In this document: in pieces, positions 27,912 to 36,487 of the stretch
How positions within the stretch are numbered: the first letter of the stretch is position 1
Layout of the letters: every line of letters begins with the position of its first letter
Source: Bradyrhizobium sp. WBAH42
GTDB taxonomy: Bacteria > Pseudomonadota > Alphaproteobacteria > Rhizobiales > Xanthobacteraceae
Direction of reading: 5' to 3'
Assembly (NCBI RefSeq): GCF_024585265.1
Contig: NZ_CP036533.1
Location: forward strand, 3,171,001 to 3,235,000
DNA length: 64,000 nucleotides
Translations under genes and position numbers: made by a program
The notes under the pieces: model-generated
Seen by the model: the letters and a program-made list of their open reading frames with translations, nothing else
Told to the model about the DNA's origin: nothing
Databases searched by the model: none

Positions 27912-28337
27912 TCAGCTCCTTGCCAGGCGATTGTAGCGGCTCGCCATCATATGCCCTGCCCACACCGACACCAGCCAGCAGATCACGGACGCTGCGACAT
28001 AGGCGAGCGCGGTGTACTTCATGCCGCCGTGGAGCAGGCGGAAGGTCTCCAGGCTGAAGGCCGAGAAGGTGGTGTAGCCGCCGCAAAATCCGGTCATGAC
28101 GAATTGTCGGTGCTCGGGCCGCGCCAGCACGCGGCCGTCCGGGCCGGTCAGCGTCGCGTAGAAGCCGATGATCAGGGAGCCCGTCGCGTTGATGAACAGC
28201 GTCGCGACAGGAAAGCCCGGCCCGGTGTCGAGCACAAGCCCGACCAGGTAGCGCGTCAGCCCGCCGACGATGCTGCCGGCGGCAACCCAGGCGTAGAGCA
28301 CAAGGCTGCGCCAGCGTTCGGCAAAAGGTGAGCTCAT
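27912..28337 (-). CDS. crcB: Fluoride channel CrcB/Fluc, first of a pair
   Basis: A 141-residue inner-membrane protein with four helices. It shows the Fluc pattern: GSIVGGLTRYLVGLVL, LFINATGSLIIGFY with the pore Asn, and GFCGGYTTFSAFSLET, which holds the Phe box (TFSAF) and the Thr/Ser of the fluoride path. Fluc channels work as antiparallel dimers, and species with two crcB genes often make heterodimers. The second copy is directly upstream with 6 bases between. Lies in the riboswitch-controlled operon. Confidence 0.95.
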   Translation of the reverse strand: MSSPFAERWRSLVLYAWVAAGSIVGGLTRYLVGLVLDTGPGFPVATLFINATGSLIIGFYATLTGPDGRVLARPEHRQFVMTGFCGGYTTFSAFSLETFRLLHGGMKYTALAYVAASVICWLVSVWAGHMMASRYNRLARS

Positions 28338-28343
28338 CAGCCT

Positions 28344-28733
28344 CTAGCCTCCCAGGCGATCCGCAAGCAGGAAGCCGCAGCTGACGGCGGCGAGGCACAG
28401 CCCGACCGAGCAGGCGACATTGCCGAGCGCCGAGAGCGGCTCGCCGCCACGCGCGAGCGTCAGCGTTTGCAGGCTGAACGAGGACACCGTGGTGTAGCAG
28501 CCGAGAAACCCGGTCACCGCGAACAGCCATGGTGTGGGTGAGGCGAAGACCGAGCCCGGATGCGTCGCCAGCGCGCCGAAAATGCCGATGAGGAAGGCGC
28601 CGGTGACGTTGATGGTCATGGTGCCCCACGGAAACGTTTCACCCAGCCGCCGCGCGATCGCACCGGAGACGAAATAGCGCGCGCAACCGCCCAGCGCGCT
28701 GCCGATCACGATCGCAATTGCCCCGCTCAGCAA
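28344..28733 (-). CDS. crcB: Fluoride channel CrcB/Fluc, second of a pair
   Basis: A 129-residue four-helix protein: GSALGGCARYFVSGAIA, MTINVTGAFLIGIFG with the pore Asn, and GFLGCYTTVSSFSLQTLTLA. The Phe box reads TVSSF, so the first of the two Phe residues found in homodimeric Fluc is a Val here, while the partner encoded next to it keeps TFSAF. That asymmetry fits a heterodimer. It begins 19 bases behind the MFS gene and ends 6 bases before the other crcB. Confidence 0.94.
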   Translation of the reverse strand: MLSGAIAIVIGSALGGCARYFVSGAIARRLGETFPWGTMTINVTGAFLIGIFGALATHPGSVFASPTPWLFAVTGFLGCYTTVSSFSLQTLTLARGGEPLSALGNVACSVGLCLAAVSCGFLLADRLGG

Positions 28734-28752
28734 GACGAACAGTCCCCCGTCA

Positions 28753-29955
28753 TCACTTGCTCCCTACCGCAAGACCCTTGCCGACGGCGAGCAGCCCCAC
28801 CAGCGAAACCAGCGCGAAGCCGAGCCCGGCAAGAAACGTTCCCGCCGGGCCATAGGCGTCCCACAGCGCACCCGCGATCACGCTCGCGGCCAGCAAGGCA
28901 AGCCCGGTGAACAGGTTGAAATAGCCGAAGGCGGTGCCGCGCAGCGCGGGCGGCGCGGCGTCGGCGACGAGGGCGGAGAGCAGCCCTTGCGTCAATCCCA
29001 TATGCAGTCCCCACAGCACGACGCCGAGCGCGAGGCCAGCCAGGTTCGGCAGCAGCGCCAGCGCGAGGTCGGCGCCGGCGAGGAAGACGAGGCCGAGTGC
29101 GAGCAGGCCGGTGCGGTTGATCCGGTCCGACAGCACGCCGGCCGGATAGGCGGAGAGCGCGTAGGCGATATTCATCAGCACCAGCACGGCCGGCACCCAC
29201 ATCGCATTGAGCCCGATGTTCTGCGCGCGCAGGATCAGGAACGCCTCGCTGAAACGCGCGAGCGTGAACACGACGCCGACGGCGACGACGCGCCAATAGA
29301 CCGCTCCGAGCTGGCGCATCGCGGCGAGATTGAGCGGATTTTCTGTAGGTTTGCGGCTCGGATCGGGCTCCGGCTCCTGCACGGCGAACGCGATCAACCC
29401 AAAGGACAGGAACGCCGGCAGCACCGCCACCCAGAACACGAGCGCAAAATTGTCAGCCGCCCACCACATCAGGCCGATCGCCACGAGCGGTCCGACGAAA
29501 GCACCGATCGTGTCGAGCGATTGCCGCAGGCCAAAGCTCGCGCCGCGCAGGCCGACGGGGGCGATGTCGGCGATCAGCGCATCGCGCGGCGCGCCGCGGA
29601 TGCCCTTGCCGACGCGATCGATGAAGCGCGCGGCGACCAGCCATCCGACGCTGGGCGCGAGCGGGAACAGCGGTTTTGTCAGCGCGGCCAGTCCGTAGCC
29701 CAGGGCAGCGAGCAGCTTGCGGCGGCCGAGCCAGTCCGACAACGCACCGGAGAAGATCTTGGTGATCGAGGCGGTCGCCTCGGCAATGCCCTCGATGAAG
29801 CCGACGGTGAGCGTGGAGGCGCCGAGCACGGTGACGAGATAGACCGGCAGCAGCGCGTGGATCATCTCCGAGGAGATGTCCATCAGCATCGAGACGAAGC
29901 CGAGCACCCAGATCCCTCTGGGCAGCGTCGCGCGCACGGCCTTCGGTGTCGTCAT
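28753..29955 (-). CDS. MFS transporter, first gene of the fluoride-riboswitch operon
   Basis: A 400-residue 12-helix major facilitator. ISSEMIHALLPVYLVTVLGA is helix 1, IFSGALSDWLGRRKLLAALG the loop 2-3 signature, and RFIDRVGKGIRGAPRDALIA is a conserved segment of this group. The C-terminal half has the matching AYPAGVLSDRINRTGLLALG. The substrate is not evident. ATG 29955 is chosen because the conserved frame starts there; upstream residues are encoded by the terminator region. It starts 50 bases behind the intrinsic terminator that follows the fluoride riboswitch, and crcB-crcB-DUF190 follow with gaps of 19, 6 and 2 bases. Confidence 0.93.
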   Translation of the reverse strand: MTTPKAVRATLPRGIWVLGFVSMLMDISSEMIHALLPVYLVTVLGASTLTVGFIEGIAEATASITKIFSGALSDWLGRRKLLAALGYGLAALTKPLFPLAPSVGWLVAARFIDRVGKGIRGAPRDALIADIAPVGLRGASFGLRQSLDTIGAFVGPLVAIGLMWWAADNFALVFWVAVLPAFLSFGLIAFAVQEPEPDPSRKPTENPLNLAAMRQLGAVYWRVVAVGVVFTLARFSEAFLILRAQNIGLNAMWVPAVLVLMNIAYALSAYPAGVLSDRINRTGLLALGLVFLAGADLALALLPNLAGLALGVVLWGLHMGLTQGLLSALVADAAPPALRGTAFGYFNLFTGLALLAASVIAGALWDAYGPAGTFLAGLGFALVSLVGLLAVGKGLAVGSK

Positions 29956-30004
29956 CGTCACGTCTTCATCGTCCTCCGGCCCGCCGGCCTTCGTCATCAG
30001 GCAA

Positions 30005-30027
30005 CAAAAAACCCGCCATCGGCGGGT
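30005..30027 (-). terminator. Riboswitch-controlled intrinsic terminator with competing anti-terminator
   Basis: On the minus strand ACCCGCC-GAT-GGCGGGT (30027-30011) is followed by TTTTTTG. The left arm CCCGCC (30026-30021) can instead pair with an upstream GGCGGG (30044-30039), a perfect anti-terminator alternative. It lies between the fluoride aptamer (30138-30077) and the MFS start (29955). Confidence 0.85.
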
Positions 30028-30076
30028 ATGTCCATGCTCCCGCCAAAGGCCGAGGCTCAAGATTGCCTCTCCTCAA

Positions 30077-30138
30077 GCAGGAGTCATCAGCCCACGAGGT
30101 CATCGACCGCCGGGCGGTTGTCGGGGGACTCCATCCCC
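30077..30138 (-). promoter_or_regulatory. Fluoride riboswitch (crcB motif aptamer)
   Basis: The minus strand reads GGGGATGGAGTCCCCCGACA at the 5' side, AACCGCCC-GGCGGTCG in the middle and GGGCTGATGACTCCTGC at the 3' side. These match the crcB RNA consensus (GGnGATGGnGTnCnCC ... AACCG ... GCTGATGACTCCTGC). GGAGT near the 5' end can pair with ACTCC at the 3' end, and GGGG/CCCC forms the first stem. After it, AGGAG (30073-30069) can alternatively pair with CTCCT (30083-30079), giving a switch point. The genes it precedes on the same strand, MFS-crcB-crcB-DUF190, include two known fluoride channels, which is strong independent support. Fluoride binding should favour read-through. Confidence 0.93.
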
Positions 30139-30378
30139 ATCTGTGCGACCAACCCTAGCATGGAAATCGTGCCGGACAAGTGGGCGGGGTCGCGCCTCCA
30201 CTGGCTCTTCGAGTCGCCCCGGAATGACTGTGCGAGTGATCGCACCTGTTCCCCGCTTGTCAGCCCTATGGCCGCAACACGCAGCAGCGATGCACTTGAA
30301 TGTGAAGCACAAGCGATCTTCGCGCTTTGCGGCAAGCCGATTGCATGTCACCATCGCGTCATACGACGGGAGACTGCG

Positions 30379-31242
30379 ATGCGTTTGCTGTTCTCGATCG
30401 GGGCTGTGCTGGTGGCCGGCATGTTTGCCGGGGGGGACGTCGCGGGCATCGCGGCACCAGGACCCAAATTCGAATCGTCCAGAAGTCAACCGCAGCGGCT
30501 TGCGGCCGACAAGGACGCGCAGACCGTCGATGTCGAGCTGGTCCTCGCGGTCGACGTATCCTACTCCATGGACATGGACGAGCTCGCGATCCAGCGCGAG
30601 GGCTACGCACAGGCGATCCAGTCGAAGGAGTTCCTGCAGGCGCTGAAGCTCGGCCCGAACGGCCGCATCGCGGTGACCTATTTCGAGTGGGCCGCCTCCA
30701 GCGACCAGAAGATCATCATTCCCTGGCGGCTGGTCGATGGTCCGGAGACGGCGGATGCGGTTGCCGCCGAGATCATGAAGACGCCGATCCGGCGCGCTTC
30801 GCGCACCTCGATCTCCGGCGCGATCAACTTCGCGATGCCATTGTTCGACGAGGATCCCTATCGCGGCCTGCGCCGTGTCATCGACATTTCCGGCGACGGT
30901 CCGAACAACAATGGCGGCCCGGTCACGGTGGCGCGCGATGCCGCCCTGGAGAAGGGCATCGTCATCAACGGCCTGCCGATCATGGTCAAGGAGCCGTCCT
31001 ATTCGACCATGGATATCGACAATCTCGATTTCTACTACGAGGACTGCGTCATCGGCGGGCCGGGCTCCTTCGTCATCACGATCAAGGACCGCGACAAGTT
31101 CAAGGAAGCGATCCGCACCAAGCTGCTGATGGAAGTTGCCGGCCGCACGCCGGAGCGCCCGGTGATGCGCGTCGCCGACAAGGAGCCGCGCGTCAATTGC
31201 CTGATCGGCGAGAAGATCTGGTCCGATCGCTGGGGACGGTAA
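30379..31242 (+). CDS. Exported DUF1194 protein with von Willebrand factor A fold
   Basis: A 287-residue protein. MRLLFSIGAVLVAGMFAGG is the signal peptide. The mature part begins a VWA domain at VELVLAVDVSYSMDMDELAI, where DVSYS is the metal site (DxSxS). VIDISGDGPNNNGGPV gives the second metal-side Asp, and GIVINGLPIMV the later strand. DUF1194 proteins are common exported proteins of Rhizobiales with unknown partners. It is divergent from the fluoride operon, sharing the 424-bp gap that holds the riboswitch. Confidence 0.9.
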   Translation: MRLLFSIGAVLVAGMFAGGDVAGIAAPGPKFESSRSQPQRLAADKDAQTVDVELVLAVDVSYSMDMDELAIQREGYAQAIQSKEFLQALKLGPNGRIAVTYFEWAASSDQKIIIPWRLVDGPETADAVAAEIMKTPIRRASRTSISGAINFAMPLFDEDPYRGLRRVIDISGDGPNNNGGPVTVARDAALEKGIVINGLPIMVKEPSYSTMDIDNLDFYYEDCVIGGPGSFVITIKDRDKFKEAIRTKLLMEVAGRTPERPVMRVADKEPRVNCLIGEKIWSDRWGR

Positions 31243-31430
31243 GGGTGACGGGGTATCCCGGCGGGATCATGCCCCGGCTGAGACCTTTTGCCCGCCCGGC
31301 CGATGCTCGCGCTTAACGGCTCGTTAACGGGTGCGTGGCCCTAATCGCATGGTTTCTGTTCGTTCCCGCCGGCATCCTGACATGCCCCAGCGAGCGAAAA
31401 CGGGTTTGTCAGGCCCGTCCGAGCAATCCA

Positions 31431-32066
31431 ATGGCCACCGTCACATCGAGCACCAGCCAGATTTCCCCCGCCAACGAGCGGCTGTATCGCCAGAGCGCTC
31501 TGATCGGCGACTGGAAGGGCAATTGGGTGGGCAACAACCAGCCGGTCGGCTTCAAGGTCGTCAACATCCGCGGTGCCCGGGCGCAGGTCGAGTATACCCA
31601 CAACGGTCACACCGAGCGCGGCTTTGCCGAGGTTCAGGGCACGCTCATCACCTTTGGCGGAGTCACGGTCGGGACCAAGGACGGCAAGAACATGGTGATG
31701 CTGTTCTCCTTCGGCGGCGCCGGCAAGCAGACCGCCAATCTGGAGAAGCAGGCTCCCCCGGCCTCCGACAGCCGCCTCATGGGAAGCTGGGGTGGCTATT
31801 CCAGCGAGAACGGCAAGAGCGCGAGCTTCAAGGTGCTGGCCGTCAATGGCAAGGAAGCCCAGGTCAGCGTCACCACCGACGGCGTCACCCGCCAGGGCAC
31901 CGGCTACGTCTACAAGAACGTCATCATGTTCGGCCAGGCGCAGATCGCGAGCGATGACGGGCAGAACGGCAAGATCACCTACCAGGTCGGCACCAAATCC
32001 TTCGTGGTGCCGGTGACGAAATATCCGCCGGCGGATTCGTCGTCGTCCGTCGACAGGACGGCATAG
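31431..32066 (+). CDS. Hypothetical protein with two internal repeats
   Basis: A 211-residue protein without a signal peptide. Two halves of about 55 residues have one pattern: LIGDWKGNWVGNNQPVGFKV near residue 25 and LMGSWGGYSSENGKSASFKV near residue 112. Each is followed by the same order of strands (AQVEYTHNGHTERGFAEVQG against AQVSVTTDGVTRQGTGYVYK). Both end in a phenylalanine-glycine turn (ITFGG, IMFGQ). So it looks like a tandem beta-barrel or lipocalin-like domain. ATG 31431 starts the Ser/Thr-rich leader. No function known. Confidence 0.7.
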   Translation: MATVTSSTSQISPANERLYRQSALIGDWKGNWVGNNQPVGFKVVNIRGARAQVEYTHNGHTERGFAEVQGTLITFGGVTVGTKDGKNMVMLFSFGGAGKQTANLEKQAPPASDSRLMGSWGGYSSENGKSASFKVLAVNGKEAQVSVTTDGVTRQGTGYVYKNVIMFGQAQIASDDGQNGKITYQVGTKSFVVPVTKYPPADSSSSVDRTA

Positions 32067-32069
32067 CGT

Positions 32070-32915
32070 TCACGGCGCGCTGCCGCCGGGTCGCGTCAGC
32101 ATCTTCAATTGCTGGTCCACCTGCCGCAGCATTGCGCAGGCCTGCGCGAAACCGCCATCAGCGACGAGTTGCCAGATCCGGTCGGACTGCTCCACGAGGT
32201 GCGGGATCGTCAGCGGCAAGCCGGCTGCCTCCTGCAGCGCCCCCTTCTCGTTGATCAGATAGCGCTCGTTCAGTGCGAACAGCACCTGCGCGACGCAGGC
32301 GAGTGATCTGTAGAGACACCCGGCGATATGGGTCCGCTCGTTGCGTGCGGCGGCGAGCTCGGCATTTTCGATGCTGAACAGGACCTCCCATTGGAAGCGT
32401 CGGATCAGGGTGCTGCGCAGAGGCTCCGGATAGGGAAGTGCGATCGACTTGAGCCGGGCGATCACGCCATTCGGATCGTGCAGCGGCTGACAATATGCGA
32501 TCTCGCCCATCCAGATCGCCGAGCAGAAGCCATGCGGATGGCCGGGTTGGTAGGTCATGAGGACCGTACCGTACCGGCAGGCCGACATGACGCGCTCGAC
32601 ATCATCGACGTTACGGTACAGCAGATCGACCTTTCGTCCCTCGATCGAAAGCCACGCTCCGCCGACGATCCACGATCCCCATTCGTTAATTCTCGTCACG
32701 ATCGCGGCGTCGGGATCGTCGGCGATGTTCTTCACCACTGTCAGCAGTCGATCCGTGTCGAACCGAGCGGCGTTGGAGCGGTACAGCCCGATGTCATAGT
32801 CGGAGGAGGAATGCGCAGTGCCGCGCGCGCGCGAGCCGCCGAGCACCACGGCCTGGATGCCAGGTACCGCGGCAAGAACGGGTGTGAGGCGGGTGAGCAA
32901 CGGATCGTGCGGCAT
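32070..32915 (-). CDS. Nucleotidyltransferase-domain protein (DNA polymerase beta type)
   Basis: A 281-residue protein. The N-terminal part has VVLGGSRARGTAHSSSDYDI, the GSxxxGxxxxxSDxD motif of minimal nucleotidyltransferases, and the third acidic residue in GRKVDLLYR. The C-terminal ~130 residues are helical (FQWEVLFSIENAELAAARNE, CLYRSLACVAQVLFALNERY) as in aminoglycoside-nucleotidyltransferase-like proteins. It acts on an unknown small molecule. ATG 32915 is used; sequence upstream of it overlaps the next promoter. It is convergent with the repeat protein, 3 bases apart. Confidence 0.85.
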   Translation of the reverse strand: MPHDPLLTRLTPVLAAVPGIQAVVLGGSRARGTAHSSSDYDIGLYRSNAARFDTDRLLTVVKNIADDPDAAIVTRINEWGSWIVGGAWLSIEGRKVDLLYRNVDDVERVMSACRYGTVLMTYQPGHPHGFCSAIWMGEIAYCQPLHDPNGVIARLKSIALPYPEPLRSTLIRRFQWEVLFSIENAELAAARNERTHIAGCLYRSLACVAQVLFALNERYLINEKGALQEAAGLPLTIPHLVEQSDRIWQLVADGGFAQACAMLRQVDQQLKMLTRPGGSAP

Positions 32916-33025
32916 CAGACGCGGTTCCCCGAAAGACTTGCGGCCGCGAGGGTCGGCGCGGTCACTCCGCTGGCATTGATGATGGTCGGGGAGTATAGTT
33001 TGCGGCGTTTTAGACGGTAGCCAGA

Positions 33026-33625
33026 ATGTTCGACCTTGCACGTTCATGCGCTCTTGCAGCTCTCGCATTGCTCTGCCTCGGCGGAGGGACGGTTCATGCG
33101 CAAGTCGCGCCGCTGCGATACTGGATTCCCGGCGGACCTTTCGGCCTTGGCGGTGCTGCCGGCTTGAGCTCAGACACCTATGGCAACTTTGCGAGCTTCA
33201 ACGCCGGAGAGGCCGATTGGCGTGCGAGCTCTGCGAACGGCTTCTTCATCGGCCGCGAACGCGCCGATTTCGGATTGAGCGGCTTCAACCAGGCGGGCTC
33301 GTTCGGCAATTCCGGCGCGCTCTCCTATGACAGCACGCGGTTCGGCTACAACATGAAGACGGCTGGCGGCATGCCCGTCACCTTCTTTGCCGGATTCGAC
33401 ACGCTGAAATACGGCAACGGTATCGGCAGCTCGCTGGCGCCGCTCACCTCCAGCGCCGCGCCCGGTTATGGCGGGTTTGCTGGTGTCGAATTCAAGCCGA
33501 CCTCAAATCTCAGCCTGTCGTTCGGCGTCGGCTACACCCAGCAGGATTCGGGCCGCATGGACAGCGATATCAGATCGAACATGCTGCCGGGCGAATCGCC
33601 GGCGCTGAGCGGCCTTCGGTGCTAG
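33026..33625 (+). CDS. Exported outer-membrane beta-barrel-like protein
   Basis: A 199-residue protein with signal peptide MFDLARSCALAALALLCLGG (cut after VHA). The mature part is rich in Gly, Ser, Phe and alternating strands: RYWIPGGPFGLGGAAGLSSD, SYDSTRFGYNMKTAGGMPVT and LSLSFGVGYTQ. This is the pattern of short rhizobial outer-membrane barrels. It is divergent from the nucleotidyltransferase gene. A half copy of the chromosomal palindrome (ACCTCTCCCGCAAGCGGGAG) lies behind the stop at about 33672-33690. Confidence 0.75.
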   Translation: MFDLARSCALAALALLCLGGGTVHAQVAPLRYWIPGGPFGLGGAAGLSSDTYGNFASFNAGEADWRASSANGFFIGRERADFGLSGFNQAGSFGNSGALSYDSTRFGYNMKTAGGMPVTFFAGFDTLKYGNGIGSSLAPLTSSAAPGYGGFAGVEFKPTSNLSLSFGVGYTQQDSGRMDSDIRSNMLPGESPALSGLRC

Positions 33626-33740
33626 AGCGTGATGAAATGAGGAGAAAGCCCTCACCAGCGCCTTCGGCGCGACCTCTCCCGCAAGCGGGAGAGGTTGCAC
33701 CGAGCCCGTGGCAATCGAATCAACCTAAAGCCATTCGGCG

Positions 33741-34988
33741 TTAGCGACTAAATTTCGCCACCAGCTCGACATGCGGCGTGTGGCGGAACTGATCGACGGG
33801 CGCCACGGCCTCCAGCCGGTAGCCGCCGTCGATCAGCAGCCGTGCGTCGCGGGCAAAGGTTGCGGCGTTGCAGGACACGGCGATCACGACCGGCACCTTG
33901 CTCGCCGCAAGCTTCAGCGCCTGCGCCTGCGCGCCCTGGCGCGGCGGGTCGAACACCACGGCGTCGAAGTCGCGCAGCTCCTGCGGCACCAGGGGGCGGC
34001 GGAACAGGTCGCGCGGCTCGCATTTGATCGGCTTCAGGCCCGGCGTCCGCGCGGCTTTCGCCAGCGCCGCGACGGCACCCGCGTCGCTGTCATAGGCGGT
34101 GACGCGCGCCTTCTCCGCGAGCCTTAGCGCGAACGGGCCGACGCCGCAGAAGAGGTCGAGAACCTCCCTGGCCTTGCCGATGCGCTCGGCGACGAGTGCC
34201 GCAAGCGTCTCCTCGCCCGCCACGGTCGCCTGCAGGAACGAGCCCGGCGGCAGCGTCACCTCGGCGCGGCCCATCCGCACCGTCGGTGGCAGCCGTTGCA
34301 GCACCAGCTCACCATGCCGGGTCAGCCGCGCCAGGCGGTGCTGTTCGGCGACGCGCGACAGCGCCGTAACGAGCGCCGTCGGCAGCGGGCCGGAGCCGCG
34401 CACGTCGACATCGAGGCCGCCTGCGGTCGCGGTGACCTGGATGTCCAATGGCTTGGTCACCGGCATCTTGGACGTCAGCGGCTCCGCCAGCGCCCAGGCG
34501 GCATCGAGCGCGCCGTCGAGCGCGGGATCGAGGATCGGACAACGATGGATCGGGATGACGTCGTGCGAGCTCGCAGCCGAAAAGCCGACCTTGAGGACGT
34601 CGTGCGTGCCGAACCGGCCGTGCAGCGTGATGCGCCGGCGCCCGGCGCCGTGGGCGTCGACCAGCGGCGCCACATCGCAATCGATGCCGGCCTGCGCCAG
34701 CGTCTCCACCACGATGCTGCGCTTCCAGGCGCGATACGGCTCCGCCGCCCAATGCTGGATGGCGCAGCCGCCACACACGCCGAAATGCGGACAGAACGGC
34801 TCGACGCGTTCCGGGCTTGCGACCTCCACCGCCAGCAGCTTGCGGCGGTCGGGATGATGGCCCACGACGTGATCGACCTCGACGGTCTCGCCGCCGAGCG
34901 TGTAGGGCACATAGATTGCTTCGCCGGCGTCGCGGCAGACGCCGTCGCCGCGATGGCCGACATGATCGATCTTGATGCGCTCAACCAC
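33741..34988 (-). CDS. TrmA/RumA-family RNA (uracil-5-)methyltransferase
   Basis: A 415-residue enzyme. [20 protein letters not shown] begins a TRAM-like domain. [15 protein letters not shown] binds the [4Fe-4S] cluster with upstream/downstream cysteines. The SAM site is [39 protein letters not shown] is the catalytic-loop motif, and the nucleophile is in [11 protein letters not shown]. This pattern fits RlmD (m5U1939 of 23S rRNA) or RlmCD. The start is GTG at 34988, chosen because it overlaps the tlyA stop (GTGGTTGA), as expected for a coupled pair. Which uridine is modified is not known. Confidence 0.9.
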   Translation of the reverse strand: MVERIKIDHVGHRGDGVCRDAGEAIYVPYTLGGETVEVDHVVGHHPDRRKLLAVEVASPERVEPFCPHFGVCGGCAIQHWAAEPYRAWKRSIVVETLAQAGIDCDVAPLVDAHGAGRRRITLHGRFGTHDVLKVGFSAASSHDVIPIHRCPILDPALDGALDAAWALAEPLTSKMPVTKPLDIQVTATAGGLDVDVRGSGPLPTALVTALSRVAEQHRLARLTRHGELVLQRLPPTVRMGRAEVTLPPGSFLQATVAGEETLAALVAERIGKAREVLDLFCGVGPFALRLAEKARVTAYDSDAGAVAALAKAARTPGLKPIKCEPRDLFRRPLVPQELRDFDAVVFDPPRQGAQAQALKLAASKVPVVIAVSCNAATFARDARLLIDGGYRLEAVAPVDQFRHTPHVELVAKFSR

Positions 34989-35715
34989 GGCGCGCGCCCA
35001 GGAAGAATTCGATATTGCCGTCGCCGCCGGTGATCGGCGAGGGGAATATTTCGATCTCGGTGCAGCCGAGCGACGCCGCGAAGGCTGCGATGTCGTCGCA
35101 GATCTCCCGGTGCACGGCGGCATCGCGGATGATGCCCTTCTTGTTGTGCTTCCTGTCAGCCTCGAATTGCGGCTTGATCAACGCCAGCAGGCTCATCGGC
35201 GCGGCCGCCAGCGACAGCGCCACCGGCAGCACTGATTTCAGCGAGATGAAGCTGACGTCGATGACGACGACATCGGGGCGCGCCGGCAGGCGTTTGCCGT
35301 CATAGCTGCGGATGTCGGTCTCCTCCATCGATACGATCTTGGGGTGATCGCGCAGCGAGGGATGCAGCTGGCTGGTGCCGACATCGACCGCGAACACCAG
35401 GCTCGCGCCGTTCGCCAGCAGCACCTCGGTGAAGCCGCCGGTGGATGCGCCGACGTCGAGGCAGACATGGTCCTCGATGTCGATCGGGTACCGTTCCAGC
35501 GCACCGGCGAGCTTGACGCCGCCGCGGGAGACGTAGGGGTGCGCGGGCTCGGCCTGGATCACCGCATCCTCGGCGATCGTCTCCGACGGTTTCAAGACCT
35601 GCTTGTCGTCGGCCGTGACGAGGCCGGCCTCGATGGCCGCGCGGGCCCGCGCCCGGCTCTCGAACAGGCCGCGCTCGACCAGCAATACATCCGCGCGCTT
35701 GCGGGCAGGGGACAT
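34981..35715 (-). CDS. tlyA: TlyA-family rRNA 2'-O-methyltransferase
   Basis: A 244-residue protein. The N-terminal S4 RNA-binding domain is [20 protein letters not shown] and [12 protein letters not shown]. The FtsJ-like methyltransferase domain follows: [36 protein letters not shown] for SAM binding, and [14 protein letters not shown] plus LIKPQFEAD for the catalytic K-D-K-E set. TlyA methylates cytidines in 16S and 23S rRNA in actinobacteria; here the exact site is not known. It overlaps the next gene by 8 bases. In many alphaproteobacteria this gene sits next to dxs, as here. Confidence 0.92.
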   Translation of the reverse strand: MSPARKRADVLLVERGLFESRARARAAIEAGLVTADDKQVLKPSETIAEDAVIQAEPAHPYVSRGGVKLAGALERYPIDIEDHVCLDVGASTGGFTEVLLANGASLVFAVDVGTSQLHPSLRDHPKIVSMEETDIRSYDGKRLPARPDVVVIDVSFISLKSVLPVALSLAAAPMSLLALIKPQFEADRKHNKKGIIRDAAVHREICDDIAAFAASLGCTEIEIFPSPITGGDGNIEFFLGARRG

Positions 35716-35740
35716 CGGTTCACTCGAGAAGGACTGGCGC

Positions 35741-36295
35741 TTATGTAGCGATCAATCGCGCGGCCGCCATCCGGACGCAAGTCTCGAACGCGACAAGATC
35801 GTGCCAGACGTCGATCGGCATCGCGGCCGGTGTCACCAGCGGGCAGCCGTGCAGCTCCAGCGCATGGATCATCATGAGATTGTCGACGAGCCCGAAATCC
35901 TCGACCGTCAGCCCCTGGGCATCGACCAGCCGCCCGTCCTCGGAGGTGACCTCCATGAAGCGCGAGACGCGGTCGGCATAGGCGGCGCCGTCGTTGGAAT
36001 AGGCGAGACAAAACTTGCCGCGTCCGGCCATGTAGCCAAGCTCGTAGACGGTGCCGGGATCGGCGCCGGCACCGCGGAACGGCGTCAGGTTGGCGATGAT
36101 GGCATCGGCCGCGTCCATCATCGCCTCGTTGCCGCAAAAGATCTGCCGCGAGGCGTCGGGCGCAGTGAGGTCGACGGCGTTGTCGAGGGGATAGAGGCCG
36201 GTCAGCCCGTGCGTCGTGCAGATATCGACCTTGCGCCGGCCGATCTCGATGGCATCCGGCAGGAACACGTCGGGACCTGCCAGATAGATTTTCAT
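35741..36295 (-). CDS. Nucleoside 2-deoxyribosyltransferase
   Basis: A 184-residue protein: MKIYLAGPDVFLPDAIEIGR is the family N-terminus, LYPLDNAVDLTAPDA and FCGNEAMMDAADAIIANLTP surround the catalytic pocket with the Glu/Asp pair, and FRGAGADPGTVYELGYMAGR is the strongest signature. The enzyme moves deoxyribose between bases in nucleoside salvage. It lies 25 bases upstream of tlyA on the same strand and probably shares a transcript. ATG 36295 follows GGAACACG-type spacing without a strong ribosome site. Confidence 0.88.
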   Translation of the reverse strand: MKIYLAGPDVFLPDAIEIGRRKVDICTTHGLTGLYPLDNAVDLTAPDASRQIFCGNEAMMDAADAIIANLTPFRGAGADPGTVYELGYMAGRGKFCLAYSNDGAAYADRVSRFMEVTSEDGRLVDAQGLTVEDFGLVDNLMMIHALELHGCPLVTPAAMPIDVWHDLVAFETCVRMAAARLIAT

Positions 36296-36345
36296 GGGAC
36301 TACCGAAAGAAGGCATCGAGTTTGCCGCGGCGTCGGCGGTGCAAA

Positions 36346-36465
36346 ACCTCTCCCGGAGGGAGAGGTCGCGCCGAAGGCGCGGGTGAGGGGTTACGCTCTC
36401 ACGTGGGACCTGAACCCCTCACCCGGATCGCTTGCGCGATCCGACCTCTCCCTATGGGAGAGGTG
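36346..36465. repeat. Bradyrhizobium-type intergenic palindrome, complete copy
   Basis: ACCTCTCCCGGAGGGAGAGG at the left is mirrored by GACCTCTCCCTATGGGAGAG at the right; each side also carries an inner hairpin (GCGCCGAAGGCGC; GGATCGCTTGCGCGATCC). Same class as 1942-2095. It sits between dxs and the deoxyribosyltransferase gene. Confidence 0.8.
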
Positions 36466-36487
36466 GGTCCGGTGCCCGTACGACGTA

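Noticed and set aside
28987..30378. The long upstream extension of the VWA protein frame
   Set aside because: It is antisense to the MFS gene and runs through the riboswitch; the signal peptide starts at 30379.
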